Assembly (NCBI GenBank): GCA_001798595.1
Contig: MGSS01000125.1
Location: 4,322 to 58,314 of the forward strand
Length of the DNA: 53,993 bases
Reading direction: 5' to 3'
Source of the DNA: Deltaproteobacteria bacterium RIFCSPLOWO2_12_FULL_60_19
GTDB taxonomy: Bacteria > Desulfobacterota > Binatia > UBA9968
Positions 23,896 through 31,429 of this stretch are shown one piece after another; positions within the stretch are counted from its first letter, which is position 1; each line of letters opens with the position of its first letter. Under the pieces are notes generated by a model. That model ran no database searches. It saw only the letters and a program-made list of their open reading frames with translations, and had not been told where the DNA came from. The position numbers were made by a program, and so were the translations under genes.

Positions 23896-24789
23896 CTAGT
23901 TGCCGAGAGCTTCCGTCAGCGCCTTCCGCACCAGATACGAGGTCATCAGCCGGCGGTAGTCTGAGCGGGATCGGGGCGAAGTCTCGGCTGCGACTGTTTC
24001 GGAAATTTTTTGGATGAGAGCTTCATCCAATTTTTTTCCTTGGGTCATGCTCTCCGATTCAAGAGCCCTCGACGGTCTTGGCGCCACCGAGCCCAAGGCT
24101 ATCCTCGCCCGCCGCACCGTCTTATCTCTATCGGCGAATTCGAGTAGCACCGCGACAACCACCAAGGCCTCGTCCTCCGCGGTTCTCTTGGTTGTTCTCT
24201 GATAGGACCAACCATAGGGCTCGGCTGGCTGCGGAATTTTGAGTTCGGCCACGAGCTCGTCCTCTTTCAGCACGGTCGTGAAAGGGGCCGAGCAAAACTC
24301 CTCCACCGGGACCTCCCTCTCCGCTCTCGCGCTGATGACCCTTGCTTTGGCGCCCAGCGCGATCAGAGGGGGAACGATGTCCGCGGAAGGTGAGCCATTG
24401 CAGAGGTTGCCGACAAGCGTGCCTGCGGAGCGGATCTGTGGGCGGGAGAAGGTGCGACAGGCCTGCCACAAAAGCGGATAACTTTCCTTGACGATGGTTG
24501 AATCGGCCACATCGGCGTAGCTTGTGATGGGGCCTACGCTCAAGGTTTCTCCTGGAGAATATTTGAGGCGGGTCAATCCGGTTACCCCTTTAAGGCCTAT
24601 CACATAACAAGGGCCGCGCTCTTTCTTGCCCCACCGTCGAGATCCCTGGATCGAAGATCTTTTCTTGAGGTCGACCAGGAGATCCGTTCCTCCGGCCAAA
24701 ATCTTGGCCTGGTTTCCATATGTCCCAAGAAGAGCGGTCGCTTCTTCAAGGGTTTTGGGACTCAGATATTCGAAACGCGGAAGTCTCAT
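23896..24789 (-). CDS. FAD-binding subunit of xanthine-dehydrogenase-family enzyme (operon 1)
   Basis: A 297-residue medium subunit binding FAD (vanillyl-alcohol-oxidase fold). FAD motifs AKILAGGTDLLVDLKK (~30-45) and AGTLVGNLCNGSPSADIVPP (~120-140) are clear, followed by the C-terminal CO-dehydrogenase flavoprotein domain. It lacks the extra four-cysteine insert of 4-hydroxybenzoyl-CoA reductase beta subunits, arguing against that reductase. AAGGAG directly abuts ATG 24789, an unusually short spacing. It is the first gene of the long minus-strand operon and lies about 55 nt from the predicted start of a sigma-54 promoter. Confidence 0.92.
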   Translation of the reverse strand: MRLPRFEYLSPKTLEEATALLGTYGNQAKILAGGTDLLVDLKKRSSIQGSRRWGKKERGPCYVIGLKGVTGLTRLKYSPGETLSVGPITSYADVADSTIVKESYPLLWQACRTFSRPQIRSAGTLVGNLCNGSPSADIVPPLIALGAKARVISARAEREVPVEEFCSAPFTTVLKEDELVAELKIPQPAEPYGWSYQRTTKRTAEDEALVVVAVLLEFADRDKTVRRARIALGSVAPRPSRALESESMTQGKKLDEALIQKISETVAAETSPRSRSDYRRLMTSYLVRKALTEALGN

Positions 24790-24855
24790 CTCCTTTTGCG
24801 TCTTTCAGATAGATCCCTGGACCATCAGGGGGGGAGAAGATGAATTGCGTAAGGC

Positions 24856-24871
24856 TGCAAGGCACGTGCCA
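24856..24871 (-). promoter_or_regulatory. Sigma-54 promoter for XDH/ABC/UbiD operon
   Basis: On the minus strand TGGCACGTGCCTTGCA matches the sigma-54 consensus (TGGCACG-N4-TTGCW) at every conserved position, with the -24 GG and -12 GC separated by exactly 10 nt. The predicted transcription start is near 24845, about 55 nt before ATG 24789. Sigma-54 promoters require an ATP-dependent enhancer-binding activator; none is encoded in the window. Confidence 0.8.
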
Positions 24872-24945
24872 GGCAGACTATGAAACAAGGAGTGCTACAC
24901 GGCCCGCTCTTAAGGTTGTTTTAAATCGTCTATACGCCGTATCCT

Positions 24946-24993
24946 TTTCTTAGATTTGATAAAAACCCCGCATATTTTCCTACTGTCAAGAGG
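24946..24993 (+). repeat. Shared upstream element, copy A (putative activator site)
   Basis: About 48 nt starting TTTCTTAGATTTGATAAAAA and ending CAAGAGG align without large gaps to 34928-34978. TTTCTTA, TGATAAAAACC, a central AT.TTCC and the closing AAGAGG are shared. It lies 75 nt above the minus promoter and 143 nt above the plus promoter, a normal distance for enhancer sites. Confidence 0.55.
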
Positions 24994-25079
24994 AAGCAGG
25001 CGGTCTGGCTTTCCTGTCATCGGGAAGAGCGGTTGCCCAGCCGGCCTTGAACCGAACAGAGACTCCTGCGAGCCCTTAA

Positions 25080-25089
25080 GGTCGCGACC
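25080..25089. promoter_or_regulatory. Perfect 10-nt palindrome upstream of plus sigma-54 promoter
   Basis: GGTCGCGACC is a perfect dyad 46 nt upstream of the -24 element and overlaps one of two CTTAAGGT repeats. It is a candidate operator; a chance palindrome cannot be excluded. Confidence 0.35.
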
Positions 25090-25134
25090 GATTGCCTGCA
25101 GATCCGGTTGGGCCGGCGGCACGAGTCCTGCTGA

Positions 25135-25150
25135 TGGCATCTAAATTGCT
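25135..25150 (+). promoter_or_regulatory. Sigma-54 promoter for rightward ABC operon
   Basis: TGGCATCTAAATTGCT fits TGGCAYN-N4-TTGCW with 10 nt between GG and GC. The expected transcription start is near 25160, 40-45 nt before the ATG of a collapsed binding-protein gene at 25204. It should drive the transporter genes downstream. Confidence 0.72.
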
Positions 25151-25203
25151 CCCCCCTCTGCCGACAATCATCTTTCCCATCTGCCAGTCCGTGAGTGGAG
25201 AAA

Positions 25204-25604
25204 ATGAGAAGACTCACGCTCCGTCGCTGCTACTTTTTCGTCACGCTCTTGGTGATTCCCGCCGAACGATCCGTGAGGACAGAGACGGGCTGGTCCAATA
25301 TATGAAGGCTCACCTGGAAGGGATCAAGGCATTTAAATCCCAGAAGGAGCTGATCCTCAACGTCATGGCCAAGTACCTGAAGATCGACGATCGCAAGCTT
25401 CTGGAAGAGTCCTATGGCCTCTATGCTCCGGACTTCATACCTGTGCCATATCCAAATACCGAAGGGATGAAGATCAGTTTTGAATATGTGGCCGTGACCA
25501 AACCTGAGATCATGAAGCACAGAGCTGAAGAGTTTGTGGACATGAGCTTCGTAGCCGACCTTGATGAAGGCGGGTTCATCCAGAAGTTGTACAGTGGAAA
25601 GTAG
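25204..25604 (+). pseudogene. Collapsed ABC substrate-binding protein gene (NMT1/SsuA-like)
   Basis: The gene has a proper start (GGAG then ATG 25204) and a signal-peptide-like beginning, MRRLTLRRCYFFVTLLVIPA. That frame stops at about 25305. A different frame, from about 25265 to TAG 25604, encodes only the last ~110 residues of a nitrate/sulfonate/taurine-type binding protein (DRDGLVQYMKAHLEGIKAFK, then SQKELILNVMAKYLKIDDRK). Some 200 middle codons are missing and the junction is out of frame, so this is an internal deletion. The sigma-54 promoter and ribosome site remain intact, so the remnant is probably transcribed as the operon leader. Confidence 0.75.
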
Positions 25605-25617
25605 AAGGGAACAGCAG

Positions 25618-26712
25618 ATGATCCACGAAAGACCGAGCGAGAGTGGTCATTGCTGGCGATTTGTCGGATCGGCCTGGCTTGTTGTCTTGTCGGTCTCGGG
25701 TCTCTTTCCGGGGAATGGCAACGCAATCACACCTACACAGGCGGAGAGACTGCCGCGACTCATTGAGGCGGCGCGCCGGGAAGGGGAGATCGATTTTGCA
25801 GGGCCTTCTTCGTTGACTCCAAAAGGGGCGCAGGCTCTGATTGCCGCTCTAAACAAGAAAAACGGTCTGGCGCTGAAGCTGAACTATGTCCCTTCAACCA
25901 ACTATCCGGCGGTGGTTTCCAGGGTTATCACGGAGATTCAAGCGGGGCAGGCTCCTACCTTCGACGCGGTCTACCTCACGGAATTCAACATGGCCAAGCT
26001 CCACAGCAGGGGCTTCCTTGATCCCTTCGACTGGCGCGGGATCTTTAACTACGTGACCAGAGACTCGATCCACTTCGATGACGGCGGGATTCTGATCGCC
26101 ACCATTTTCACCCTTCCCGTGTACAACACGAACCTGATAAAGAGCCAGGACTTACCTAAGCAATGGGAGGACCTCGTCTCCCCCAGGTGGAAGAAGAAAT
26201 TGGTGGTGGCCAAGTATGTCCAGCACTGGGTCTCTCTTTCCGAGGTCTGGGGAGAAGAAAAGAGCGTTGAGTTTCTCAAGAGGCTCCGGGCGCAGGAGCC
26301 TCTCTACGCGCTCTATCCGGAAATCCAGACCCGGTTGGCCTCAGGTGAGTACGCCCTGGCCGCTAGCCAGGTCTCACCGTTCGTGGAGGTCGCAAGACAG
26401 CGGGGTATGCCCATTGACTATGTGGACGGGGTGACGCCGGTTCCGGTGCTCTTCGACATGATGGGAGTGCCGAAAAGGTCGCGCCATCCTAATGCCGCCC
26501 GGCTCTTCGTCGCCTTTTCTCTTACGCCCGAAGGGCAGGCGGTCTGGGCCGATTTCACCGGCAGGTCCTCTCTCTTTATCCCGGGCACGCCCGCGGCGAA
26601 ATTCGGGCGCGGGAAAAAGCTCCTTATGAGGAACATGAAAGCCCTCGTGGAAAATCCCGAACGGTTTGAAAAACTGGAGAATAAGTTTGCCGATGCGCTG
26701 GGCATAAAATAG
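25618..26712 (+). CDS. ABC transporter extracellular substrate-binding protein
   Basis: A 364-residue Fe(III)-type periplasmic binding protein. ATG 25618 follows AAGGGA, and the N-terminus carries a signal sequence with an unusually long polar region before the hydrophobic core (FVGSAWLVVLSVSGLFPGNG, cleavage near GNA). Mature motifs include EGEIDFAGPSSLTPKGAQAL, VYNTNLIKSQDLPKQWEDLV and RSRHPNAARLFVAFSLTPEG. It precedes a dedicated two-domain permease (26866). The gene stops at TAG 26710-26712, but the same frame stays open with protein-like sequence to 26853, so the original protein may have been longer. Confidence 0.9.
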   Translation: MIHERPSESGHCWRFVGSAWLVVLSVSGLFPGNGNAITPTQAERLPRLIEAARREGEIDFAGPSSLTPKGAQALIAALNKKNGLALKLNYVPSTNYPAVVSRVITEIQAGQAPTFDAVYLTEFNMAKLHSRGFLDPFDWRGIFNYVTRDSIHFDDGGILIATIFTLPVYNTNLIKSQDLPKQWEDLVSPRWKKKLVVAKYVQHWVSLSEVWGEEKSVEFLKRLRAQEPLYALYPEIQTRLASGEYALAASQVSPFVEVARQRGMPIDYVDGVTPVPVLFDMMGVPKRSRHPNAARLFVAFSLTPEGQAVWADFTGRSSLFIPGTPAAKFGRGKKLLMRNMKALVENPERFEKLENKFADALGIK

Positions 26713-26853
26713 CCGCGAGCTTCCGTCCAGGAAACTCCGGCGTGGAGGACCGCCCGAGGCAACGAGATCCTTTTTAGCGAAATGGATTTTATATTGCGGA
26801 GAGAACCGGAACTCACTCAGCGCTACGGAAGGATCATCGGCCTGAGAAGATAG
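26713..26853 (+). other. In-frame coding-like extension beyond the binding-protein stop
   Basis: Reading on in the same frame past TAG 26710-26712 gives 46 codons of credible protein (ARGNEILFSEMDFILRREPE, then LTQRYGRIIGLRR) before TAG 26851-26853. The ending resembles the C-terminus of the binding protein at 28611 (AQDYRRIFIERR). It could be a premature amber stop in an originally longer gene, readthrough, or a leftover of another binding-protein gene. Otherwise the 153 nt gap to the permease is empty. Confidence 0.4.
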
Positions 26854-26865
26854 GAAGCAGAGTCC

Positions 26866-28608
26866 ATGCGAGCGGGGGTCATGCGGGCTTTGACATGGCG
26901 AGCGCCGGAGATCCGGTTGCGGAATCCGGGTCTTTGGGCGATCGGGTCGATGTCTTTAGTGGCTTCCTTTTTCATCATCCTTCCTGTCCTCACCATTATT
27001 CTCTCCAGTTTTCGCGTCGGCCTTCCCGGGGAGTTCTCTCCTCTAACCCTCGCAAATTATCGCGAAGCGTTTTTCGATCCTTTCACCTGGCAGGTGCTGG
27101 TGAACACACTCTTCTTCGCCTTAGGCACCGTTGTTGTCATTCTCTTCTTCGCGGTTCCGTCCGCCTGGCTCATTCAAAGAACCGATATCCCGCTTAAAAA
27201 GCTTTGGCTCACCCTGCTGGCGCTCGGAATCGTCATCCCGACTTTTCTCAAGGCGATCGCCTGGATCCTGCTTTTGAGCCCGCAAATCGGCATCGTCAAC
27301 AGGCTGTTGATAGACGCCTTTGGCCTCAGTGGTCCGCCTTTCAACATTTACAACATATGGGGCATGTCCTTCGTCCAGGGCGTCATTCTGACTCCTCCCG
27401 CCTTCTTTATGATTGCCGCGGCTTACAAATCGATGGATCCAAGCTTGGAGGAGGCTTCCTATGCGAGCGGTGCGAGCGGCCTTGTGACCTTCATTCGTAT
27501 TAATTTCCCGCTTAGTCTACCCGCGATCATTGCCGCTACACTCTATCTGTTTATCACTGCCATCGAGGTTTTTGAGGTTCCGGGCCTCATCGGTGCACCG
27601 GCGCGCATCTTTGTCTTCAGCACTCTCATTTACTATGCCACCCATCCTGAGGTGGGACTTCCCAAGTACGGTCTGGCCGGCGGCTATGGCATGATCGTTC
27701 TGGTCTTGGCTTTACTTGGCAGCTACTTTTATTATCGCGTCATCCGCCAGAGTCACAAGTATGAGGTGGTCACAGGAAAGGGGTACCGGCCAAAACTGGT
27801 CGAGCTTGGGCGATTGCGAGGCTTGGCGATTCTTTTCCTTCTTATTTATTTCACTCTCGAAATCTTTCTCCCTTTCCTTACCCTGGTCTGGGCTTCATTG
27901 GTGCCCTATATCCAGGTTCCATCCGCGGAGGCGTTTACTAAGGTCACTCTGGCCAACTATCTCAAGGTTCCCGACTATGCTGGCCTCAGGCCTTTTTTAA
28001 ACACCGCGCTCCTCATGCTGATTGCTCCGACCATCAGCATGGTCTTTAGCCTGATTCTCTCTTGGGTTGTGATTCGCTCTAAGGTCAAGGGACGCTACGT
28101 GCTGGACGGAGTCGCCTTTCTTCCTCACGCAGTGCCCAGCATTCTGTTCGCCGTGGCGCTCTCGTACTTAGCTCTCGCCTACCGGGAGTTTTTCCCCGTT
28201 TACGGTACGTTAACCATCATCGTTTTGGCCAACTCCATCAAATACATCAGCTTCGGTACCCGTACGGTCAACGGAGCGCTGATCCAGATCCACCACGACC
28301 TGGAAGAGGCTGCTGAGGTTTCGGGCGCCTCCAAGGTAAAGGTTTTGTCTTCGATTATCACTCCTCTGCTTGGTTCGGCCCTGCTCAACGGTTGGCTGTG
28401 GATCTCCCTTCTTGCGTTCCGGGAAGTGACGATGGCTTTGACGCTGAGCTCGCCGAAAAATGTGATGCTCTCCACGTTGGTGTGGAACCTGTGGAGTGCT
28501 GGTTACGTGCCCGAAGCGGCGGCCTTGGGGGTTATGATGGTATTTGTATTGGGTGGCTTTTTGGTGCTGGCACGAAAATTGGGCGAGAAAGTAATTGGAG
28601 GCTTATGA
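26866..28608 (+). CDS. ABC transporter two-domain permease (Fe(III) type)
   Basis: A 580-residue fused permease with two sets of about six helices. The EAA loops are PSLEEASYASGASGLVTFIR and DLEEAAEVSGASKVKVLSSI. It is paired with the binding protein at 25618 and followed directly by another binding-protein/permease pair, with only one ATPase (31430) for both. Its TGA overlaps the next gene's possible start as ATGA. Two start candidates, ATG 26866 and ATG 26881, differ by five residues; neither has a strong ribosome site. Confidence 0.93.
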   Translation: MRAGVMRALTWRAPEIRLRNPGLWAIGSMSLVASFFIILPVLTIILSSFRVGLPGEFSPLTLANYREAFFDPFTWQVLVNTLFFALGTVVVILFFAVPSAWLIQRTDIPLKKLWLTLLALGIVIPTFLKAIAWILLLSPQIGIVNRLLIDAFGLSGPPFNIYNIWGMSFVQGVILTPPAFFMIAAAYKSMDPSLEEASYASGASGLVTFIRINFPLSLPAIIAATLYLFITAIEVFEVPGLIGAPARIFVFSTLIYYATHPEVGLPKYGLAGGYGMIVLVLALLGSYFYYRVIRQSHKYEVVTGKGYRPKLVELGRLRGLAILFLLIYFTLEIFLPFLTLVWASLVPYIQVPSAEAFTKVTLANYLKVPDYAGLRPFLNTALLMLIAPTISMVFSLILSWVVIRSKVKGRYVLDGVAFLPHAVPSILFAVALSYLALAYREFFPVYGTLTIIVLANSIKYISFGTRTVNGALIQIHHDLEEAAEVSGASKVKVLSSIITPLLGSALLNGWLWISLLAFREVTMALTLSSPKNVMLSTLVWNLWSAGYVPEAAALGVMMVFVLGGFLVLARKLGEKVIGGL

Positions 28609-28610
28609 TT

Positions 28611-29690
28611 ATGACGGATTACAAAAAAGCTTCGCTGCGAATTTTGGCAGGGTCGATCTTTTTCGCTCTCTTGCCCTCCTCGGCCTATCCGCAAAGCCCC
28701 GAGGAGATTTATGCCGCGCTGGCGAAGTTGCCTCCCCAAGAGCGCCAACAGAGACTCATCGCAGGGGCGAAGCGGGAGGGAGTCGTGGTGGTGTACGATA
28801 CCAGCGCGCGGCAAGAGCTTCGCGAATTCGAGACGGCGCTCAGGACGAAATACCCTTTTCTCAAGGTCGAAGCCGTGACCGCCAGCCGGGGCAAGCTCCT
28901 GGAGCGCGTCTTGACCGAAAGCCGCGTCGGCCGGCATCTCGCCGATATCATCGGGATCGGCTCCACGGAAGACGCAGTCCTGATTCAGAACGGGATTCTC
29001 GCCCGTTATTCGTCGCCCGAGTTTCAATATCTTCACTCCGGCCTGGCGGGCCGGGACGGCTACTGGGTCGCCACCCGGCTCAGGACTTATCACATCGCCT
29101 ACAACACCAAGATCGTGCGCAAAGAGCAGGCGCCGAAGCGCTGGGAAGATCTGCTCGACCCCCGGTGGAAGGGAAAACTTGGAATGGCCGATGACGCTTA
29201 CTTTTGGTTCGGAGCGCTCGAGAATTTCTGGGGGAAAGAAAAGGCCCACGATTTTTTCCGTCGGCTCGCCGAGCAGCAGTTGCTGATCCGCAAGGGCCAT
29301 AGCCTTTTGGCGGAGCTCCTCGCCGGGGGTGAGTTCCCGGTGGTGGTGGGAATGTATGGCCACCGCGTCGCTCTTGTGAAGAAAAGAGGAGCGCCCGTGG
29401 AGATGGTCAATCCGGACCCGGTTGTCGGCATCGTCGGGACCGTCGGCGTTGCCAAGCGCGCCCCTCATCCCCACGCGGCGGCGCTGACGGTGGATTTCAC
29501 CATCTCCGAGGAAGGACAGAAGCTGAATGTGGAGCAGATGCGTGGAGCGAGCCGCAAGGGCGTCCCCCACCCCTACCTGGAGCGCATCGAGGCCCTCCGC
29601 ATCCAGTACGACACGCCGGATCTTTACCCGCCGGGGCGTTACGAGCAGATCGCTCAGGACTACCGCCGGATCTTTATCGAAAGGCGTTGA
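28611..29690 (+). CDS. ABC transporter extracellular substrate-binding protein
   Basis: A 359-residue periplasmic binding protein with signal peptide MTDYKKASLRILAGSIFFAL (cleavage near AYPQ). Motifs include GAKREGVVVVYDTSARQELR, YNTKIVRKEQAPKRWEDLLD and HPHAAALTVDFTISEEGQKL, typical of Fe(III)/2-aminoethylphosphonate-type receptors. GGAGG (28597-28601) lies 9 nt before ATG 28611; an alternative ATG at 28605 overlaps the permease stop as ATGA but leaves only 3 nt. The end overlaps the TTG start of the next permease. It probably supplies ligand to the permease at 29687. Confidence 0.92.
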   Translation: MTDYKKASLRILAGSIFFALLPSSAYPQSPEEIYAALAKLPPQERQQRLIAGAKREGVVVVYDTSARQELREFETALRTKYPFLKVEAVTASRGKLLERVLTESRVGRHLADIIGIGSTEDAVLIQNGILARYSSPEFQYLHSGLAGRDGYWVATRLRTYHIAYNTKIVRKEQAPKRWEDLLDPRWKGKLGMADDAYFWFGALENFWGKEKAHDFFRRLAEQQLLIRKGHSLLAELLAGGEFPVVVGMYGHRVALVKKRGAPVEMVNPDPVVGIVGTVGVAKRAPHPHAAALTVDFTISEEGQKLNVEQMRGASRKGVPHPYLERIEALRIQYDTPDLYPPGRYEQIAQDYRRIFIERR

Positions 29691-31426
29691 GCGGCTTGGA
29701 CGTATCGAGCGGGACAAAACAGAGACGGTTCTGGGACTGGAAATGGCTGATCCTCGGCCTGGTAACTCTTATCCTCCTCTATCAGGTTCTTGTCCCGCTC
29801 TTCTTCCTCGTATTCGGGAGCTTTAAGACCGTTCCTCCGGGTCACCCCGACTATCTCAGTCTCAAGTTGAGCCTGGCCAACTATGCCCGCGCTTATGGGA
29901 GCGCGGGCTTCTGGCAGGCCACGCAGAACTCCTTCATTTTTGCCGCCTGCGTAAGCACCCTGGCCTTCATTGTGGGCTCTTTTCTCGCCTGGATCACCGA
30001 GCGGTCCAACACACCGCTCAGAAAGCTGATTTTTCTCCTTGCAGTGGTCCGGGTCATCATGCCGGGAATCCTCATTACGATCTCTTGGGTGCTGCTTTTG
30101 AGTCCTGAGATCGGCATCCTCAACCAGATCTTCCAACGGCTCTTCGATTTGGCGAGCCCACCGTTCAATATTTACAGCCTGGCTGGGATGATTTGGGTCG
30201 AGACGGTTGAAGTTATTCCCCTGGCATTTCTCCTCATGGCCGGAACTTTCCGCTCTATGGACCCCAATCTGGAAGAAGCCTCTCTTACCTGCCGCACGGG
30301 GGTTTTCGCCACCTTTCGCCGCGTCACGTTGCCTCTGGCTTTGCCTTCGATCCTTTCAGTCTACATTCTCCTGTTTCTCCGCGTGATCGACGCCTTTGAG
30401 GTGCCTGCGATCATCGGAATGCCGGCGGGGATCCACGTCTATTCCACCAAGATCTATCTTACGGCGACCTCGGCCCCTGCGGACCACGGCCTGGCGGGCG
30501 CTTATGCGATGACCCTCCTTCTTCTCTCCGCTTTCCTGGTCTCTCTTTATATCAGGCTCACCGGTGAGGGGGCCAGGTTTGTCACGATCACCGGCAAGGC
30601 CTACCGCCCTCGAGCCTTCGACCTGGGATCCTGGAAATACGCGACCTGCGTCTCGTCGCTGCTCCTCGTCTTCGGCACTTTCGGTTTGGCCTTTTTCGTC
30701 ATCGTCTGGTCGTCCCTTTTGCCCTTTTATCAGAGCCCTTCCTGGGAAAGCTTTGCTTTGGTCGGCCTGCGGAATTACCACGAGTTGTGGAACTACCCGT
30801 TTGCTCTGAATGCGCTCAAGAACAGCGCGATCCTCGGCTTGGGGAGCGCGACGGTCGTGATGCTGCTGGCGGCGCTGGTCTCCTACATCGTTGTCAAAAC
30901 CCGACTTCGTGGAAGAGCGCTCCTGGACATACTCGCGTTTTCTCCCATTGCCATTCCGGGGATGACGTTGGCCCTTGCGGTCATGTGGGTCTATCTCGTT
31001 ATCCCCATCCCGGTTTACGGCACCCTATGGATCATCTTCCTCGCCTACGTCACAAAATATATGGATGTCTCCACCAGGATCATGTCAGCCTCCTTTAAGC
31101 AGCTCTCCAACGAACTGGAGGAGGCCTCGCTGGTTTGCCGCGCAAGCTGGCGCAGGACCTTTTTTGTCGTCCTGCTGCCGCTTCTCAAGCCGGGCTTTAT
31201 GGCGGGTTGGATCTGGATCATCATCCACGCGTTCCGTGAGCTCTCCATCGCCATGATGCTCTACTATTCCGGCACCGAGCCCATTTCGGTGGCGATCTTC
31301 GATCTCTGGGAGGGAGGGTCCTACGGCGTGCTGGCCGCCTTGGGCGTCGTGGTTTTCGCGATCATGTCGTTTCTGGTCACGATCTCGAAAAAAATCAGCG
31401 AGCGGTTCGGGGTGAGGGAGGCGTAG
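29687..31426 (+). CDS. ABC transporter two-domain permease (Fe(III) type)
   Basis: A 579-residue fused permease with EAA loops PNLEEASLTCRTGVFATFRR and ELEEASLVCRASWRRTFFVV. In both loops the usual SG after the EAA core is replaced by CR, a feature not shared by the permease at 26866, so the two contact the common ATPase slightly differently. The start is taken as TTG 29687, overlapping the previous stop (TTGA) and preceded by AAGG; TTG 29696 is an alternative. The ATPase gene follows 3 nt after the stop. Confidence 0.92.
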   Translation: MSGLDVSSGTKQRRFWDWKWLILGLVTLILLYQVLVPLFFLVFGSFKTVPPGHPDYLSLKLSLANYARAYGSAGFWQATQNSFIFAACVSTLAFIVGSFLAWITERSNTPLRKLIFLLAVVRVIMPGILITISWVLLLSPEIGILNQIFQRLFDLASPPFNIYSLAGMIWVETVEVIPLAFLLMAGTFRSMDPNLEEASLTCRTGVFATFRRVTLPLALPSILSVYILLFLRVIDAFEVPAIIGMPAGIHVYSTKIYLTATSAPADHGLAGAYAMTLLLLSAFLVSLYIRLTGEGARFVTITGKAYRPRAFDLGSWKYATCVSSLLLVFGTFGLAFFVIVWSSLLPFYQSPSWESFALVGLRNYHELWNYPFALNALKNSAILGLGSATVVMLLAALVSYIVVKTRLRGRALLDILAFSPIAIPGMTLALAVMWVYLVIPIPVYGTLWIIFLAYVTKYMDVSTRIMSASFKQLSNELEEASLVCRASWRRTFFVVLLPLLKPGFMAGWIWIIIHAFRELSIAMMLYYSGTEPISVAIFDLWEGGSYGVLAALGVVVFAIMSFLVTISKKISERFGVREA

Positions 31427-31429
31427 CTT

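Larger units (their letters stand above)
24790..25203. promoter_or_regulatory. Divergent control region between two long operons
   Basis: This 414 nt gene-free region separates the leftward (XDH-ABC-UbiD) and rightward (binding protein-ABC) operons. It holds two outward-facing sigma-54 promoters (24856-24871 minus, 25135-25150 plus), a ~48 nt element shared with 34.9 kb (24946-24993), two copies of CTTAAGGT (24909-24916 and 25075-25082) and the palindrome GGTCGCGACC (25080-25089). The ~260 nt between the promoters fits the usual position of enhancer-binding-protein and IHF sites. Confidence 0.7.

Noticed and set aside
21093-24789. 4-hydroxybenzoyl-CoA reductase (HcrABC) assignment, tempting beside a PaaK-like ligase
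   Set aside because: The FAD subunit is short and lacks the four-cysteine 4Fe-4S insert.
28392-28604. Extended N-terminus for the second receptor gene
   Set aside because: It overlaps the end of the permease in another frame and lacks signal-peptide character; the true signal peptide begins at 28611 after GGAGG.
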